From: Clostridia bacterium
GTDB taxonomy: Bacteria > Bacillota > Clostridia > Oscillospirales > Acutalibacteraceae
DNA: 15,843 bases
Assembly (NCBI GenBank): GCA_900769535.1
Contig: CAAGHB010000060.1
Span: forward strand, 1 to 15,843
Direction of reading: 5' to 3'
Shown here piece after piece: positions 13,915 through 15,843 of this stretch (position 1 is the first letter of the stretch; each line of letters begins with the position of its first letter). The notes under the pieces were generated by a model, which made no database searches, was not told the origin of the DNA, and worked only from the letters and a program-made list of their open reading frames with translations. The translations under genes were made by a program, and so were the position numbers.

Positions 13915-15347
13915 GGTTTTTGCTCCTTAAAATATCTCTTAATGGCCTCTTCGGTATCTTTTTTATCCAAATTTACGGCTTTAAGGGTGAGAGGACGCTG
14001 TGAACGAACGGTTACCGCTATCCTCACCACTCCGTATCTGCGCTCGAAAGGGCCCTCCGAAATTTTTATCATACACGCTTTATCCCTCTTCACTCGCAGC
14101 TTTTTGAGTGTAAGTCGGCGATAGGAATCCATTACCACTCCGTCGTAAAAGCTGACGCCGCCATTTTTCTGATAATCCAATCTTACCGATAAAAAATAAA
14201 ATATAACGAGCTGAATAAAGGTCATTATCAGCACGGTCATTCCGCTGAAAATCTGAAACATATTCACTAAATAAATCTCCAACAATACGCTGAAAGCAAA
14301 TATAAGCAAAGGCAAGGTTACGGCTCTTTTAAACGTTCGTTTGGGGCAGGTAAGGTCGTACTTTTCTTTTACCGAAATGTCAAAAATTCCGAGCTGAAAA
14401 TTATCCGCCTCACTCAGCTTCACCGCAGGCAAAACAACCTCGCTTTCTCCCCTTCTTTTGCCATACCCTGCCGACGAAACGCCAACCCAGCAAAACCGCA
14501 AAAGCCGCATTATCGGCGGCACGATTATAATAACTGCATTGATATATTCCCTCGCAATTTCGGTAGTATGATGGGAAACAAAGCCGTGTTTTATGGTTAT
14601 CTTTCGGTGGGAATCATACAGCTTAAAGGGAGTATATTTAATGAACGAAAGTATGAACGAAACGGCAAATCCCGACACAAATATTACGGCTATAATCGTT
14701 GCCGCCGGCGGTACAATTCGTCCAAGCAATGCCGACGCTATGCTGAGCGTATCTCGCAAGCTGTCATTTATCCTTCTGCCGAGAATTTCGCCCATTCGCT
14801 TTATCGCGGGGGCTAAAATGATAAGCCCCGTAAGCGCCGAAGCATTGGCTATTGCCATTATTGCCGCCATTCCCATTCGCGACCTGTAACGAAGATGGCC
14901 CTTGTTTTCATCGGTTATAACGGACGAAAACAATTTCGCCTTTTTATAGCTTAGATATATTTCAAAATCCGCCTTTTCTCCCCTTCCCGAATCGGTATCG
15001 AGACGAGCCGACACAGCGCCGAATAAATACAGTACGGGGCCTCTTATTATCGACATTACCGAAACCTTTGACAACGGAATTACAGCATGGCGCCGAACAA
15101 AAATTCCAAAATCGACAACGATGCAATCAACGTGGAAGGTTAATGAAAAGGAAAGCCATCTTAGCACCGAAATGAAAATTATGAGCACGGATAAAACAAG
15201 TTCGGTTATAACAAGACTTGAAAGAGCACCCGTTGCTCCATAGTTAAAAAGCCCCCGAAAAAGCGGCAAAAGCAAAATAAAAATATATCGTCGGGTAAAC
15301 TTGAATATCATTAAGGGGTGGGTTTTTATTCTCTTTTCCTCGGTCAT
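13911..15347 (-). CDS. Membrane protein with bacterial PH domains, YdbT-like
   Basis: This 478-residue protein alternates membrane segments with soluble modules. Hydrophobic stretches lie at about 21-37, 46-66, 160-182, 212-237 and 342-387 (the last long enough for two passes). Between them are three soluble modules, about 69-145, 241-330 and 388-470, each beginning with a beta-strand pattern such as VDFGIFVRRHAVIPLSKVSVM, typical of bPH_2 (DUF304) domains. This matches YdbT of Bacillus in length and layout. It overlaps the smaller PH-domain gene upstream by 4 bases (ATGA), so the two are translationally coupled. In B. subtilis ydbST belongs to the sigma-W cell-envelope regulon and contributes to resistance to some bacteriocins; a similar envelope role here is inference. 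The domain count is by eye. Confidence 0.8.
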   Translation of the reverse strand: MTEEKRIKTHPLMIFKFTRRYIFILLLPLFRGLFNYGATGALSSLVITELVLSVLIIFISVLRWLSFSLTFHVDCIVVDFGIFVRRHAVIPLSKVSVMSIIRGPVLYLFGAVSARLDTDSGRGEKADFEIYLSYKKAKLFSSVITDENKGHLRYRSRMGMAAIMAIANASALTGLIILAPAIKRMGEILGRRINDSLRDTLSIASALLGRIVPPAATIIAVIFVSGFAVSFILSFIKYTPFKLYDSHRKITIKHGFVSHHTTEIAREYINAVIIIVPPIMRLLRFCWVGVSSAGYGKRRGESEVVLPAVKLSEADNFQLGIFDISVKEKYDLTCPKRTFKRAVTLPLLIFAFSVLLEIYLVNMFQIFSGMTVLIMTFIQLVIFYFLSVRLDYQKNGGVSFYDGVVMDSYRRLTLKKLRVKRDKACMIKISEGPFERRYGVVRIAVTVRSQRPLTLKAVNLDKKDTEEAIKRYFKEQKP

Positions 15348-15778
15348 TTTTCGCTCTCCCCCGATAAAAGCATGGTTAATTTAAGCGCCTCATTTCGCGA
15401 AAGTCCATGTATGGTAAGCTTGGCTCTTGCCGCATGAACCCTCACCGAATAAAGCCCGAAAAGCCGGTCGGCCAGCGTTTGAGTACGGTCGAAATATATC
15501 ATTCGAGGACAGGGTAAAATATACCTTCTTTTTATAAAAACTCCTCGTTTTACAATAAGCGCCGTCTCGGTTATTGTAACGCGGCAGGAATCAAAATACC
15601 GAGGGATATAAAAAAAGGCAATAAAGGCGGCCGACATAATCGATACCGCCATTATTGCTATACAAATATAAAACGAATACACAGAAAGAATACCGCAGAT
15701 AAAGGCATCAACCGACAACACTACGCAAAGCCAAAGCCGATATAACGAAATCAGTTGCCTTGATATCGCGATAGTCAT
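15344..15778 (-). CDS. Small membrane protein with one PH domain, YdbS-like
   Basis: The 144-residue protein has two hydrophobic segments (about 14-35 and 37-59) followed by one PH-like module (about 65-138). The module contains VTITETALIVKRGVFIKRRYILP and DRTQTLADRLFGLYSVRV, the typical bPH_2 pattern of a strand, a 'kRGvf' turn and a helix. GAGG lies 9 bases before the ATG. Its stop overlaps the start of the larger PH-domain gene, reproducing the YdbS-YdbT pairing of Bacillus, where the two probably form one membrane complex. It starts 4 bases after the end of another gene on the same strand, so it is part of a longer operon running off the window. Confidence 0.8.
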   Translation of the reverse strand: MTIAISRQLISLYRLWLCVVLSVDAFICGILSVYSFYICIAIMAVSIMSAAFIAFFYIPRYFDSCRVTITETALIVKRGVFIKRRYILPCPRMIYFDRTQTLADRLFGLYSVRVHAARAKLTIHGLSRNEALKLTMLLSGESEK

Positions 15779-15782
15779 CAGG

Positions 15783-15843
15783 TTAATCCTCGCCCTTTCT
15801 CTTTACAGCGTCCCAATACGCTTTAAACGCTTGTTCATTTTTA
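15783..15843 (-). CDS. 3' end of an unidentified gene (partial)
   Basis: The last 19 codons of a minus-strand frame are visible, ending EQAFKAYWDAVKRKGED and stop. The helical, charged composition and the 4-base gap to the following gene suggest a real coding end and not a chance frame. The rest lies outside the window and I cannot name it. Confidence 0.5.
   Translation of the reverse strand, partial: KNEQAFKAYWDAVKRKGED

Overview
This window looks like chromosomal DNA from a low-to-moderate GC Bacillota of the Clostridia type, probably a gut Oscillospirales or Ruminococcaceae relative. The evidence is the operon rplU-prp-rpmA-obg-mrnC, an L27 precursor with the Firmicutes-type cleavable N-terminus, a Mini-III RNase, a DNA-binding BirA, and a YdbS/YdbT-like membrane pair. 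The organism call is inference from gene content and not a database match. I see no tRNA, rRNA, CRISPR array, insertion sequence or prophage. Most genes are core housekeeping genes.

Layout, left to right. (1) 2-1678 (+) is the 3' part of a family 3 glycoside hydrolase, closed by a bidirectional terminator. (2) 1726-4418 (-) is a translation and ribosome-assembly operon read as rplU, prp, rpmA, obg, mrnC. It has a strong sigma-A-type promoter at 4509-4537, a probable L21 leader, and an internal hairpin between rpmA and obg. (3) 4701-6894 (+) is a two-component system: an OmpR-type regulator and an overlapping sensor kinase that has no in-frame ATG start. (4) 6973-7272 (+) is a free-standing double-LysM protein with its own promoter. 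(5) 7303-8929 (+) is a biotin unit: a BirA-type operator overlapping a promoter, then birA, then bioY. BirA probably represses its own gene and the biotin importer. (6) 8902-9828 (-) is cysK, whose 3' end overlaps bioY tail to tail. (7) 9951-10073 (-) is a 40-residue Asn/Gln-rich protein gene with a good ribosome binding site and its own terminator; it is easily missed. (8) 10262-10987 (+) is yebC. (9) 11042-13847 (-) is metG followed by tatD, as in many Firmicutes. (10) 13911-15843 (-) is a pair of membrane proteins with bacterial PH domains, plus the last codons of an upstream gene cut by the window edge.

The best-supported items beyond routine annotation are the self-regulated birA-bioY unit, the hidden N/Q-rich microprotein, the sensor kinase start problem, and the orphan double-LysM protein. 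I found nothing that supports a wholly new multi-gene system.
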